A stretch of DNA of 64,000 nucleotides, taken from NCBI GenBank assembly GCA_963788325.1, contig CAWBGJ010000007.1, forward strand, positions 1 through 64,000, given 5' to 3'. A program made the position numbers and the translations under genes. Of this stretch, positions 34,002 to 42,473 are shown one piece after another (within the stretch, counting starts at the first letter, position 1; each line of letters begins with the position of its first letter). Source of the stretch: Prado023 sp963788325. GTDB lineage: Bacteria > Actinomycetota > Actinomycetes > S36-B12 > CAIYMF01. The notes under the pieces were generated by a model, which worked only from the letters and a program-made list of their open reading frames with translations, did no database searches and was not told the origin of the DNA.

Positions 34002-35282
34002 TCAGCAGCCGTTCAGCGACTCGGTGACCGCCGCGGAGGCTTCTGCTGTCGCGTCGTCCAGGGACGAGGACTTGGTGAAGATCTTCACCAGCATGTCCTG
34101 GAGCACACCCGAGCTCTCGACGTTGCCCCAGCAGGGGGACACCGGCGTGAACTCCGAGACCTTGGAGGCCTCGTCGGCGACCATCAGGAACTCGTTGCCC
34201 TCGTGGCCGACGAACGCGCCGTCCTGGTTGGGGATGACGCCACCCTCCTTGGCCAGCTGTGTCTGCGTCTGGAGGTTGGTCATGATCTTGACCCACTCAG
34301 CGCCCAGGCCCGCCTGCGCGCTCTTGGCCGACACAGCCAGGTCCGACCCGCCGAAGAAGACCGGGGCCGTCACCTCGGGGGTGGTCCCCGGAAGCGCGAA
34401 GACGCCGATGTCGCCCGCGAACTTCGAGTCCGGTGCGTCCAGGACGCCGGGTGCCCACCACGAGTCGATCATCATGCCGACGTCGCCGGTGTTGAACGCG
34501 TCGAGGTTCTTGGTCTCGTCGCCGTCCTTCGGTGCCTTCGAGTAGTTGTCGACCAGGTTGGCCAGCGTGGTCAGGCCGGCGCGCGACTCAGCCGAGTCGA
34601 GCTTGCCCGCCCACAGGTCCCCGTCCTGCACCGCGATGTCGCCGCCGGCGTCCCAGACGAACGGGACGGCGCCGTACCAGTACTTGCCCGGGAAGTAGAA
34701 GGCCGAGTACTTGCTGTTGTCGGCGTTGGCCTCCTGCAGCTTGCCGGCCACGGTGTTCAGCTCGTCGAGGGTCGTGGGGACCTCGACACCAGCGGCCGTG
34801 AAGTCGCTCTTCTTGTAGACCACGATCCGCACGCCACCGTAGTAGGGGATGCCGTAGCGGATGCCGTCGAGCTGACCCGAGGGCTGCAGGCCCGGAAGCA
34901 TGGCGTCCACCCCGAAGTCCGCCGGGTTCAGCTCGGCCAGCAGGCCGGCATCCGAGTACTTCGCCGTGAGGCTGTTGCCGATCTCGACCACGTCGGGGGT
35001 CGAGTCGGTGCCCAGCGAGGTTGTCAGCTTGTCCTGGATGCCGCCCCACTGCTGGAGCTCCACCTGGACGTCGACTCCCGGGTAGGTCTTGTTGAACTCG
35101 GCGTTGACGGTGTCGATCACGGTCTGCGGCTGGCTGCCATCCATGAGCCACACCTTGAGGGTGCCGCTGGCGTCGGACGCCGGGGCCGACGGCGTGTCGG
35201 TGGCGGTCTCCGAACCACTGGAGCACGCGGTGAGGGTCAGGCCCGCGGCGGCGAGGGCCACGATTCCGGTGCGAAACTTCAT
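34002..35282 (-). CDS. Extracellular sugar-binding lipoprotein of an ABC importer
   Basis: The 426-residue protein has a lipoprotein signal, MKFRTGIVALAAAGLTLTAC, with Cys20 as the lipidated residue. A solute-binding family 1 domain follows: LKVWLMDGSQPQTVIDTVNA, STPDVVEIGNSLTAKYSDAG, YYGGVRIVVYKKSDF and MMIDSWWAPGVLDAP. It delivers a sugar, probably cellobiose or a related glucoside judged by the downstream phosphorylase. It is the first gene of the five-gene run and has AGGGG ahead. Confidence 0.92.
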   Translation of the reverse strand: MKFRTGIVALAAAGLTLTACSSGSETATDTPSAPASDASGTLKVWLMDGSQPQTVIDTVNAEFNKTYPGVDVQVELQQWGGIQDKLTTSLGTDSTPDVVEIGNSLTAKYSDAGLLAELNPADFGVDAMLPGLQPSGQLDGIRYGIPYYGGVRIVVYKKSDFTAAGVEVPTTLDELNTVAGKLQEANADNSKYSAFYFPGKYWYGAVPFVWDAGGDIAVQDGDLWAGKLDSAESRAGLTTLANLVDNYSKAPKDGDETKNLDAFNTGDVGMMIDSWWAPGVLDAPDSKFAGDIGVFALPGTTPEVTAPVFFGGSDLAVSAKSAQAGLGAEWVKIMTNLQTQTQLAKEGGVIPNQDGAFVGHEGNEFLMVADEASKVSEFTPVSPCWGNVESSGVLQDMLVKIFTKSSSLDDATAEASAAVTESLNGC

Positions 35283-35411
35283 TGAATCCCCTTCGGGTGT
35301 CAGATTCTTCTGTGGGCTGTCGTCTGGCTGGGACGCCCCCGTGCTGGCTGGTGGCGTTGGCCACAGTCAATCGGACGGGTGTCCGGCACCCCTAGGGGAA
35401 GTGAGAACGAA

Positions 35412-35451
35412 CCGATAACTAAAGACCGGGTTTGATAACGATTTGGTAACG
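35412..35451 (-). promoter_or_regulatory. Possible regulatory repeats upstream of the sugar operon
   Basis: TTTGATAACG (35431-35440) and TTTGGTAACG (35442-35451) stand in tandem 11 bases apart, with CCGATAACTA at 35412-35421 close by. They lie 130-170 bases ahead of the binding-protein start and in the gap after the S9 peptidase gene. LacI-type regulators often control such operons, but these are direct rather than palindromic repeats. The role is uncertain. Confidence 0.25.
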
Positions 35452-35483
35452 GCTCGTCGGGGCTGCGTGGGGCACCGGCCGTG

Positions 35484-37439
35484 TCAGCCTCGGACGAGCT
35501 CCAGGGGCTGGCCCCCGCCGGCCGGTTCGAAGCCGAAGACCTGGCCGAGGAAGGACAGCTCGGCGTTGAGGCAGGCGATCCGGTTCTCGGCGCGGCGGAA
35601 GCCGTGTCCCTCGCCCGGGAATGCCAGGTACGCATGCGGCACCCCGCGGGCGGCCAGGGCGGCCACGATCTGCTCGGACTGCGCCGGTGGGACCACGTGG
35701 TCCTCGAGTCCCTGCAGGGTGAGCAGTGGGCTGGTGAATCCGTCGAGGTGGCTCAACGGCGAGCGGGCCGCATAGACCTCGGCGGCTTCGGGCAGCCGCC
35801 CGACCATCCGGTCCAGGTAGCGGCTCTCGAACTTATGGGTGTCGCGGGCGAGCGCGGCCAGATCCGAGACGCCGAAGTAGTTGATGCCCGCGCTGAAGGT
35901 GTCCCGGCGGGCCAGCGTGGCCAGCACCGTGAACCCACCTGCGCTGCCTCCGCGGATGACCAGTCGGTTGCCGTCGGCCAAGCCAGCGGCGACGAGGTGC
36001 TCGGCGGCGGCGCAGGCGTCGGCCACGTCGAGCTCACCCCAGTTGCCGCGCAGCAGGTTGCGGTAGGGCCGGCCGAGGCCGGTGCTGCCGGCATAGTCCA
36101 CCGACGCCAGCGCGAACCCCCGGCTGGTCCAGAACTGCACCTCCAGGTTGAACGACGGATCGGCGGCTGCGGTCGGTCCGCCGTGCAGCGTGACGATCAG
36201 CGGCGGGCGCTCCTCGGCGGGCGCGGCGAACCCCGGGTGGGTCGGCGGGTAGTACCACGCGAAGGCGGTGCGGTCCCCGGACGGGAACGACATCCGCTGG
36301 GCCGTGCTCACCTGCTCGGGGCCCAGCACGGGCTCCGGGGCCGGCCGCAGGACGCGCAGCGCAGCCGGGTCCTCAGTGTGGATCTCGACCACTTCCGGCG
36401 CTCGGTCGGCGTACGTGGCGATCGCCACCAGTCGATCGTGATCTGCCACCAGGCAGCGCAGCGACCGGCAGGGCAGCGCATACTCGACGGGGTCCGCGTC
36501 CTCGCCGATGCTGACCAGGACCGCCCCAGCGTCGCCGGACGTCGCTGCCCACACGGTGCCCTCGCCGGTCGCCGCGATCGCCTCCTGACCGAACACCCAC
36601 GCAGGTCCACCGACCTCCCGGTCCGCGGGGGCGAGGTGGGTCAGGTGGTCCCGGCCATCCACCCGGTGCACGTTCCACCACCCGCTGCGATCCGAGACCA
36701 CGTGCAACGCGCTGCGGCGCCCCCACAGGGGCATCATCAGCGACTCGTCGGGACCGCCGGCCTCCCGTTGGGCCGCCACGACCTGAAGGCCCGCGCCGGA
36801 GTCCTCGAGCCGGCCGAGCCAGAGCTCGGTGTCATCCCAGGGCATGTTCGGGTGATCCCAGGTGATCCACGCCAGTTGGCGGCCGTCCCGGCTGATCCGC
36901 GGTGCCGCCACGAAGTCGCGGCCGGAGACCAGCACGTGCGGGGCGGCGCTGCCGTCGGCGGGCACGGCGACGAGCTCGTTGCGCACGTCGCGAGCCGGGT
37001 CGGCGCCCTCGTGGCGCTCGCGCACGCACACCACCCATCGACCGTCGGGGGTGACCCGGCCATCGGCGTAGCGCCACGCCCCCGGGGTCGGCGGCTCCGG
37101 GGTGATCGGGTGCGGGACCGGGTCACCCGGGTCGACCCGGTAGAGCCGCTGGTCGGCGAAGTTCGTCGCGAACACCGTGCCGTCGTGGACCCACCAGGCC
37201 CCGCCGCCGTACTCGTGCACGCGGGTGCGGGCGTTGAAGGCCTCGGGCAGCACGTCCTCGGGCGCCGCGCCGGGTCCGAGTCGCACGATCTGCTCGCGGC
37301 CGCCCTGCGAGGGCCGGGTCTCGCCCCACCACGTGACCCCGTCCTCGGCCCAGACCGCGGTGGGCGTGGTTCCCGCGCCCACGACCGCCTCCGGGGTGAC
37401 GTCAGAGGGCCAGGTGCCGTACCGCGCGAGCGTGTCCAT
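35484..37439 (-). CDS. S9-family (prolyl oligopeptidase-like) peptidase
   Basis: The 651-residue protein has a seven-bladed propeller-type N-terminal half and a C-terminal alpha/beta-hydrolase domain. The latter has PLIVTLHGGPTAAADPSFN, the nucleophile in IRGGSAGGFTVLATLA (about residue 496), Asp in LTLQGLEDHVVPP and His in FPGEGHGF. It resembles dipeptidyl- or acyl-aminoacyl-peptidases and has no signal peptide, so cytoplasmic peptide breakdown is likely. The start is the ATG at 37439. Confidence 0.9.
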   Translation of the reverse strand: MDTLARYGTWPSDVTPEAVVGAGTTPTAVWAEDGVTWWGETRPSQGGREQIVRLGPGAAPEDVLPEAFNARTRVHEYGGGAWWVHDGTVFATNFADQRLYRVDPGDPVPHPITPEPPTPGAWRYADGRVTPDGRWVVCVRERHEGADPARDVRNELVAVPADGSAAPHVLVSGRDFVAAPRISRDGRQLAWITWDHPNMPWDDTELWLGRLEDSGAGLQVVAAQREAGGPDESLMMPLWGRRSALHVVSDRSGWWNVHRVDGRDHLTHLAPADREVGGPAWVFGQEAIAATGEGTVWAATSGDAGAVLVSIGEDADPVEYALPCRSLRCLVADHDRLVAIATYADRAPEVVEIHTEDPAALRVLRPAPEPVLGPEQVSTAQRMSFPSGDRTAFAWYYPPTHPGFAAPAEERPPLIVTLHGGPTAAADPSFNLEVQFWTSRGFALASVDYAGSTGLGRPYRNLLRGNWGELDVADACAAAEHLVAAGLADGNRLVIRGGSAGGFTVLATLARRDTFSAGINYFGVSDLAALARDTHKFESRYLDRMVGRLPEAAEVYAARSPLSHLDGFTSPLLTLQGLEDHVVPPAQSEQIVAALAARGVPHAYLAFPGEGHGFRRAENRIACLNAELSFLGQVFGFEPAGGGQPLELVRG

Positions 37440-37603
37440 GCCACCTGACCCTAGAGCCGTGGGGCGGCTGGGGCTCGGTCGCGCCGAGGTTGGCCATGCC
37501 GGGGGCCGGGGAGCGACGGCGCTGCGGCCCGAGTCGGCTCGGAGTCCCCATGGTCGCCGTGGCATGAACGGGGCCTCGCAGGGCTGGCTCGGCTCGGTTG
37601 TCG

Positions 37604-37903
37604 CTACATGACCACTGTCAGCTCGACCTGGGCGACGGTCCCGACCTCGAGCTGCTCGGACCTGCGCACGCTCTTCTTCACCGGCAGCACATAGGTCTTG
37701 CGCTTGCTGTCGGGGAACAGCGAGGTACGCCATGTGCTCGACCCGATCGTGACCTCCACGCGGATCGACCCGAAGCCCCCGGCCCGGCCACCGAACTGCT
37801 CCTCGATGTCGTCGGCCGCGTCCTCGGGCACGCTGACGAAGTACCACGACGCCGAGGCCTCCCACTCCCAGAGCGCGCTTGCGAACGAGTAGGTGGCGGG
37901 CAC
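37604..37903 (-). CDS. DUF1905 protein
   Basis: The 99-residue protein matches DUF1905, including WYFVSVPEDAADDIEEQF, GFGSIRVEVTIGSSTWRTSL, FPDSKRKTYVLPVKKSVR and VGTVAQVELTV. The domain is a small beta-barrel of unknown function, often paired with a YdeI C-terminal region, which is absent here. It is a single gene before a repeat cluster. Confidence 0.8.
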   Translation of the reverse strand: MPATYSFASALWEWEASASWYFVSVPEDAADDIEEQFGGRAGGFGSIRVEVTIGSSTWRTSLFPDSKRKTYVLPVKKSVRRSEQLEVGTVAQVELTVVM

Positions 37904-37994
37904 GCCAGCACCCTATGCGCCCCCGCGGACCTGCGTGCCGGACAGCGTCCCGGTGCTACAGGCAATCCCAGGGCCGCAGCGAGGTGTCAGCGGG

Positions 37995-38170
37995 AACCTT
38001 GCACCCGTTCTGGTCGCTGGCGGTCCTGGCGCGACGACGTGCGGCGAACCTTGCCGGGGATATGGTCGCTGGAACCGCCTGCCAGCGGCCCGGCAACGAC
38101 CACATCCACGGCAAGGTTGGGCCTCGGGCCGGCTCACCAGGCGGTTGACGACCACATGGACGGCAAGGTT
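37995..38170. repeat. Four-copy 22-base repeat cluster, two copies inverted
   Basis: Four related 22-mers occur at 37995-38016, 38047-38068 (both beginning AACCTTGC and ending TGGTCG), 38097-38118 and 38149-38170 (the reverse complement, beginning CGACCACAT and ending GGCAAGGTT). Spacers are 30, 28 and 30 bases, so the spacing repeats every 50-52 bases. Copies 2 and 3 can pair at 20 of 22 positions; copies 1 and 4 could form an outer stem. The cluster fills the gap between the DUF1905 start and the stop of the gene at 38204. It could be a terminator complex, a structured RNA or a mobile repeat family. Confidence 0.75.
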
Positions 38171-38203
38171 CTCCCCAGAGGGCAGTGGGGGCCTGCGCGC
38201 CGC

Positions 38204-39136
38204 TCAGCGCAGCAGGGACATCGCCATCCGTCGGTAGGTGTGCCGCCGTCCACGGATCGCCATGCTGTAGGTGACCAGGTTCTCCGGCAGCGTGATCCCG
38301 AAGTAGCCGCAGTCGCCGAGATGGTGGATGTCGGTGCCGGTCATCTTCGCCATGAGGGCCAGCGCGCGGATCGTGTCGGTGTCCGCGCCCTCCTGGGAGG
38401 TGCCGATGGCAGTCATCGTCAGGGCCCCGGCCCGATGGGCGGCCTCGACCCAACCGCGGACCTGCGCCTCGTGGCAGCCCGGCACGGTGCCCGGGGCGGG
38501 CAGCAGCACGACGTCGGCGCCGGCCGCGACGAACGCCTCGATGATGTCCTCGTCGATGATCGCGGAGCCCGCTTCCGACGCACTGCCGGCAGCGTGCATC
38601 TTCCCGGCGATGAGGATCACCTCATCGCCGACCGCCTCACGTGTGGCCGCGACTGCGCGCACAAGGGCGGCATTCATCACGCCCATGCCCGGGTTGCCGG
38701 TCAGGACGATCGCATCGACCCCGAGCGCCTTGGCGCGTCGGGCGTTGTCGGGCGTGGCCAGCCGGCCGGTCGGGGCGGCGGTGGCGAAGGTCACATCCGC
38801 TGTCACCATGTCGGCGTCGGGATCCACGGGCTCGAGGTTGATCGCCACCAGTCGTCCGGTCAGCGCCTTGATGGTCCGCACCACCTCGTCGGGGGACTCC
38901 TCGGGGATCGCCTCCACGGCCGGGGCCAGCACGTCGAACACGTTGAGGATCAGCAGGTCCGCGCCTTGGCTGGCCGCGAGTTCCGGGTTGCTCACATCGA
39001 AGACCAAGGGCATCGCCGGGGCGATCATCTCCGAGGCGATCGTGCGCCCCTCCGACCCGCGGATCGCGGCCAGCTTCTGGGCTCGGGTGTACCCGGCCAG
39101 GTCACGGGCGGTGGCATCGAGCAGTCGCTTGGTCAT
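38204..39136 (-). CDS. TIM-barrel protein, DUF7916-like
   Basis: The 310-residue protein begins MTKRLLDATARDLAGYTRAQ and contains SEGRTIASEMIAPAMPLVFD, NPELAASQGADLLILNVFD, NPGMGVMNAALVRAVAAT and ILIAGKMHAAG. Proteins with this N-terminus are often named haloacid-dehalogenase-like or PEP-phosphonomutase-like, now DUF7916. I recognise a beta/alpha-barrel pattern but not the reaction. Homologues in Firmicutes, as I recall, occur beside sugar uptake genes, and a GH94 block is nearby here. ATG 39136 fits the family start. Confidence 0.6.
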   Translation of the reverse strand: MTKRLLDATARDLAGYTRAQKLAAIRGSEGRTIASEMIAPAMPLVFDVSNPELAASQGADLLILNVFDVLAPAVEAIPEESPDEVVRTIKALTGRLVAINLEPVDPDADMVTADVTFATAAPTGRLATPDNARRAKALGVDAIVLTGNPGMGVMNAALVRAVAATREAVGDEVILIAGKMHAAGSASEAGSAIIDEDIIEAFVAAGADVVLLPAPGTVPGCHEAQVRGWVEAAHRAGALTMTAIGTSQEGADTDTIRALALMAKMTGTDIHHLGDCGYFGITLPENLVTYSMAIRGRRHTYRRMAMSLLR

Positions 39137-39188
39137 GCCCCGATCCAACCGCATCGCGGATCCTGTTGGTGGGTGCTCGCGGCGTTGG

Positions 39189-42100
39189 TCACGGGGAGCC
39201 CGGGACCTCCGCGGCGAGCTCTGCCTGGGCAGCCACCGCCAGGCCGGCGAGCCAACCCATCGCGTCGAACGACGTGGTGGGCGAGCCATCGGGATTCCAC
39301 ACGGCCACGTCCAGATCGCTGGGGATCGGGTCTGGGGCGGTCAACGTCGTCGGGCTCAGCCGCAGCCCGCCGCCGCGCTCGGAGAGCATCCGCACTGCCC
39401 GAACGAGCTCGGTGGGGTCCTCAGGCAGCAGGTCCACCGGCAGCCCGAGCCGACCGGCGATCAGGGCCCGCCGGAAGGCCACGACCTCGGCAGGGCGGCC
39501 GCCGACCAGCCGTTCGTCGAACACGGCGACTGCCAGGGAGGCGTCGAAGCTCAGTCCTCGACGCCACAGGTGGGTCCCGCCGGTCAGCGCCCACGCGTCG
39601 TCGACCACGACGCTGGTGGCGTCCAGGTGCAGCGATCGCCCGGGCCCGGTCAGGGGGTTGAACACCGCCAGGCGCTCCCCGGCCGCTGCCCGCAGCGAGG
39701 CCAGCGCCGTGAGGACGCCCTTGTCGCGGACCCGCTGCAACTTGGCGGGGGCGCCCGGTGCGAGTTCCGTGGACAGGCAGACCAGGATGCGCAGCACCGG
39801 GTTGGCGCCGGCCCGGTCGACGAGTGTCTGCCAGACGCCCAGCTGCGCGTCGTCGGATCCGGTGGTGAGACCGTCGAGCGCCGGGGTCTCGATGTAGACG
39901 AAGTCCTGGGCGCGCTCGAACGCCGCGCTCAACGCCGTGGCGGCCTCGCGGTAGCCGTTCCCGGCTCCGAGCAGCCTGCGGTCCACCGCGCGCAGCATGC
40001 TGGTCGCGGCGGCGTCCACGCCGGTCGGGATGGTGATGCCCTGGCCGGTCAACCAGGTGCGCACGGCGTCGATCGGACCGTCGAACGGGAACGCGTCCAG
40101 CCCGACCGCACCCAAAGCCGCAGTGAGGCCCGGCTCGGCCTCGACCCCGAAGCCGACCGTGCGCAAGGTCGCCGCCCATGATCCGGGCACCGTCGGGGCA
40201 GCCGGTGCGGCCAGCGGGGTCGACGCGTCGGCGGCCAGTTCGACGGTGCTGCCGGCCACCCGCTCGCGCAGGATCTCGGCCAGGCCGACCACGGCCGGTC
40301 CACGAAGCCGGGCGCCGGCACCGTGCCGCTCGTCGTCCGCGGGTGCCCCGGGGTGCCCGCTCTGGTGCGGCAGCAGCTCGTGGTGCGCTCCCAAGGGGCG
40401 CACTCCGGCGACGAGCCCGTCGGCAGCCGTGGCTGACAGCACCGATGCGGCCACCTCGTCGCGGGCCTGGGCCGGCAGCGGGGACCCGACCTGGACCAGC
40501 CGCTCGAGGCCGGTGCGCAGGATCTCGGTGACTGTTGCAGTGCCGGCCAGGGCGGCGGCGTCCTGGCCGCCGCGCCACCCCCGCCAGGCGGGTTCGGTCA
40601 ACTGCACCACGTCGCCGGCCGCCAGGCCCGCGGCCACCGTCGCAGCGTTCCACTGCCCGGGCTCTATGCTGGCCGGGTCGACCAGCGCCGGCGGGGTGGC
40701 CAGAGCCACCAAGGTGGACCCGGAGGCCAGCGATCCCGGTGGGAGCGCGCCGGTGAACGACTGCCCGGTCTCGCAGGCAACGACCGTGTCGCTGACCGCC
40801 GACAGCGCCGGCATGGTGCCCCCGACCGGCACCGGGCGCTCCAGGCGGACCTCCTGGTAGCGCGTTGCGCTGATTGCGGTGACGACCATGACGTCCAGGC
40901 CCATGCTGTTGCCCGGCGCCACCGCGCCATCGGCCAGCCGGACGACTGCCCGGACGGTCCCGGCCGCGTCGACCAGGCCGCCGCCGCCGGCGCCCCGCTC
41001 GTGTCGACCGGTCGTGGCGTCGAAGTACTGCGGCCAGACCCGGACCCATGCGCCGGCCAGTTCGGGGTCGAATGTCGTGCCCACCAGGACGCGCTGCCCC
41101 ACGACCGTTCCGCCGTCCTCGGTGCCCGCGCCGACCAGGGCGGTCATCGTCACCGGATTCGGCAGCAGGTCGGGGACCGCGACCTCGGGCAGCGCGGGGG
41201 CGGTCAGGGCGCCCGCGGCATGGTCGAGCACCGGAGCCACGGCGGTGGCCCCGCCAGCACCGAGCACCGCAACCAGGCCGGCCATCGCCTCGTCGGTCGT
41301 CGGCAGCAGCACGGAGTCGTCGGCTGCCACGGTGGCGCGCTCGACCAGGGTGCGCGTCGCGGCCCGCTGCTGGTCGGCGGCCCGGCGGGTCGCGTCGGCA
41401 CCAGCCCCCGCGGCCGCCACGCGGGGCTGGCCGAGCAGGTGGCCCTCGACGTCGACCAACGCCACCCGGACGAAGTCGCGGGTGACCGAGCCAACCGGTC
41501 CGCTGGCCCACAGGTTCAACGCGTCGCCGTACTGCCCGGCCGGCAGTGCCGCAAGGAGCGGCAGAGGCGCGTCGTCGGCGGACCCGCCGGTCAGGGTGAA
41601 CCCCGCCGCGGACGCGGCCGCACCGCGCACGCGCACCGGTCCGGTCCCGTCGAGGTTCGTGACACTGAGCCGACTCAGGACCGCCTCGGAGGCCGGGGCG
41701 TCGTCGGGGCCAACCACCTGCACGGTGAGCTGGGCGGCGACCGTGGCGGTGCGCGCAGCCACTCCCGGGGCACGCAGGTTGGTGAACGAGGTGGCCAGTC
41801 GCTGCCACCAGTCAGCCACTGCACCAGGGTCGATCGGACGTCCGCGGGGATCGAAGGCGAAGAGGCGCGCAGCCGTGGCGGCGGCGAACTCGAGCAACTT
41901 CTCGTTGGTGCCCTGGAACACACCCGGACGCTTGAAGTCGGTCATCGGTTCGGTGGCGTTGCCCAGGGCACCACCCTCGAAGCTGAGTCCGACGTGCGCA
42001 GCCTGCTCGGCAGGGGAGCCGGCCGGGATTGAGGGGTGCAGCCGGGGATCGAGCGCGGCGAGCGTGGCCGGCTCCTCGGGCAGTTCAAGTGCAAGGAACC

Positions 42101-42473
42101 GAACGGGTGCCCGGGTCGCCAGCCCCGCGACCGGGGCGCTGCCGTCGGCCGGCGGTACGTCGGCCAGAAGCGCGGCGAGACGTTGCTCGACCTCGGGCAG
42201 CAACCGGAACACGGCCACCAACCGGCCGGGGGTGAACGGCGGGGTGCCGGTAGGCCCGCGCAGGCCAGCGAGGATCGGCGGGAGGGCCGGCGTGGCCACG
42301 GCCAGGGAGAGCAGGCCAGCGGTGGGCGGCAGCCAGTGGGTCCCTGCCGGGATGGTCACCGAGACCGACAGGTCCGGACCGGGCACGGGCAGTGACACGT
42401 CGGTGGAGAACCACGGACCGAGGGTGGGTGACTCCAGGCCCAGTGAGCCGGGCTCGGGGACCAGCGCGGTCAT
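39189..42473 (-). CDS. Giant operon protein 3: unknown, with degenerate phospholipase-D-like segment
   Basis: The 1094-residue protein has no signal peptide or membrane helix. Its first 900 residues are Ala/Gly/Pro/Val-rich beta-type sequence that I do not recognise, with N-terminal VTIPAGTHWLPPTAGLLSL. Near residues 850-1010 VYIETPALDGLTTGSDDAQL, LHLDATSVVVDDAWALTGG and THLWRRGLSFDASLAVAVFD follow the second half of a phospholipase D fold. The expected H-x-K is H-x-D, so catalysis is doubtful. It is the last gene of three; its ATG overlaps the preceding stop by four bases. Confidence 0.75.
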   Translation of the reverse strand: MTALVPEPGSLGLESPTLGPWFSTDVSLPVPGPDLSVSVTIPAGTHWLPPTAGLLSLAVATPALPPILAGLRGPTGTPPFTPGRLVAVFRLLPEVEQRLAALLADVPPADGSAPVAGLATRAPVRFLALELPEEPATLAALDPRLHPSIPAGSPAEQAAHVGLSFEGGALGNATEPMTDFKRPGVFQGTNEKLLEFAAATAARLFAFDPRGRPIDPGAVADWWQRLATSFTNLRAPGVAARTATVAAQLTVQVVGPDDAPASEAVLSRLSVTNLDGTGPVRVRGAAASAAGFTLTGGSADDAPLPLLAALPAGQYGDALNLWASGPVGSVTRDFVRVALVDVEGHLLGQPRVAAAGAGADATRRAADQQRAATRTLVERATVAADDSVLLPTTDEAMAGLVAVLGAGGATAVAPVLDHAAGALTAPALPEVAVPDLLPNPVTMTALVGAGTEDGGTVVGQRVLVGTTFDPELAGAWVRVWPQYFDATTGRHERGAGGGGLVDAAGTVRAVVRLADGAVAPGNSMGLDVMVVTAISATRYQEVRLERPVPVGGTMPALSAVSDTVVACETGQSFTGALPPGSLASGSTLVALATPPALVDPASIEPGQWNAATVAAGLAAGDVVQLTEPAWRGWRGGQDAAALAGTATVTEILRTGLERLVQVGSPLPAQARDEVAASVLSATAADGLVAGVRPLGAHHELLPHQSGHPGAPADDERHGAGARLRGPAVVGLAEILRERVAGSTVELAADASTPLAAPAAPTVPGSWAATLRTVGFGVEAEPGLTAALGAVGLDAFPFDGPIDAVRTWLTGQGITIPTGVDAAATSMLRAVDRRLLGAGNGYREAATALSAAFERAQDFVYIETPALDGLTTGSDDAQLGVWQTLVDRAGANPVLRILVCLSTELAPGAPAKLQRVRDKGVLTALASLRAAAGERLAVFNPLTGPGRSLHLDATSVVVDDAWALTGGTHLWRRGLSFDASLAVAVFDERLVGGRPAEVVAFRRALIAGRLGLPVDLLPEDPTELVRAVRMLSERGGGLRLSPTTLTAPDPIPSDLDVAVWNPDGSPTTSFDAMGWLAGLAVAAQAELAAEVPGSP

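Noticed and set aside
37995..38170. CRISPR array
   Set aside because: Four short repeats only, and two are inverted; no cas genes in the window.
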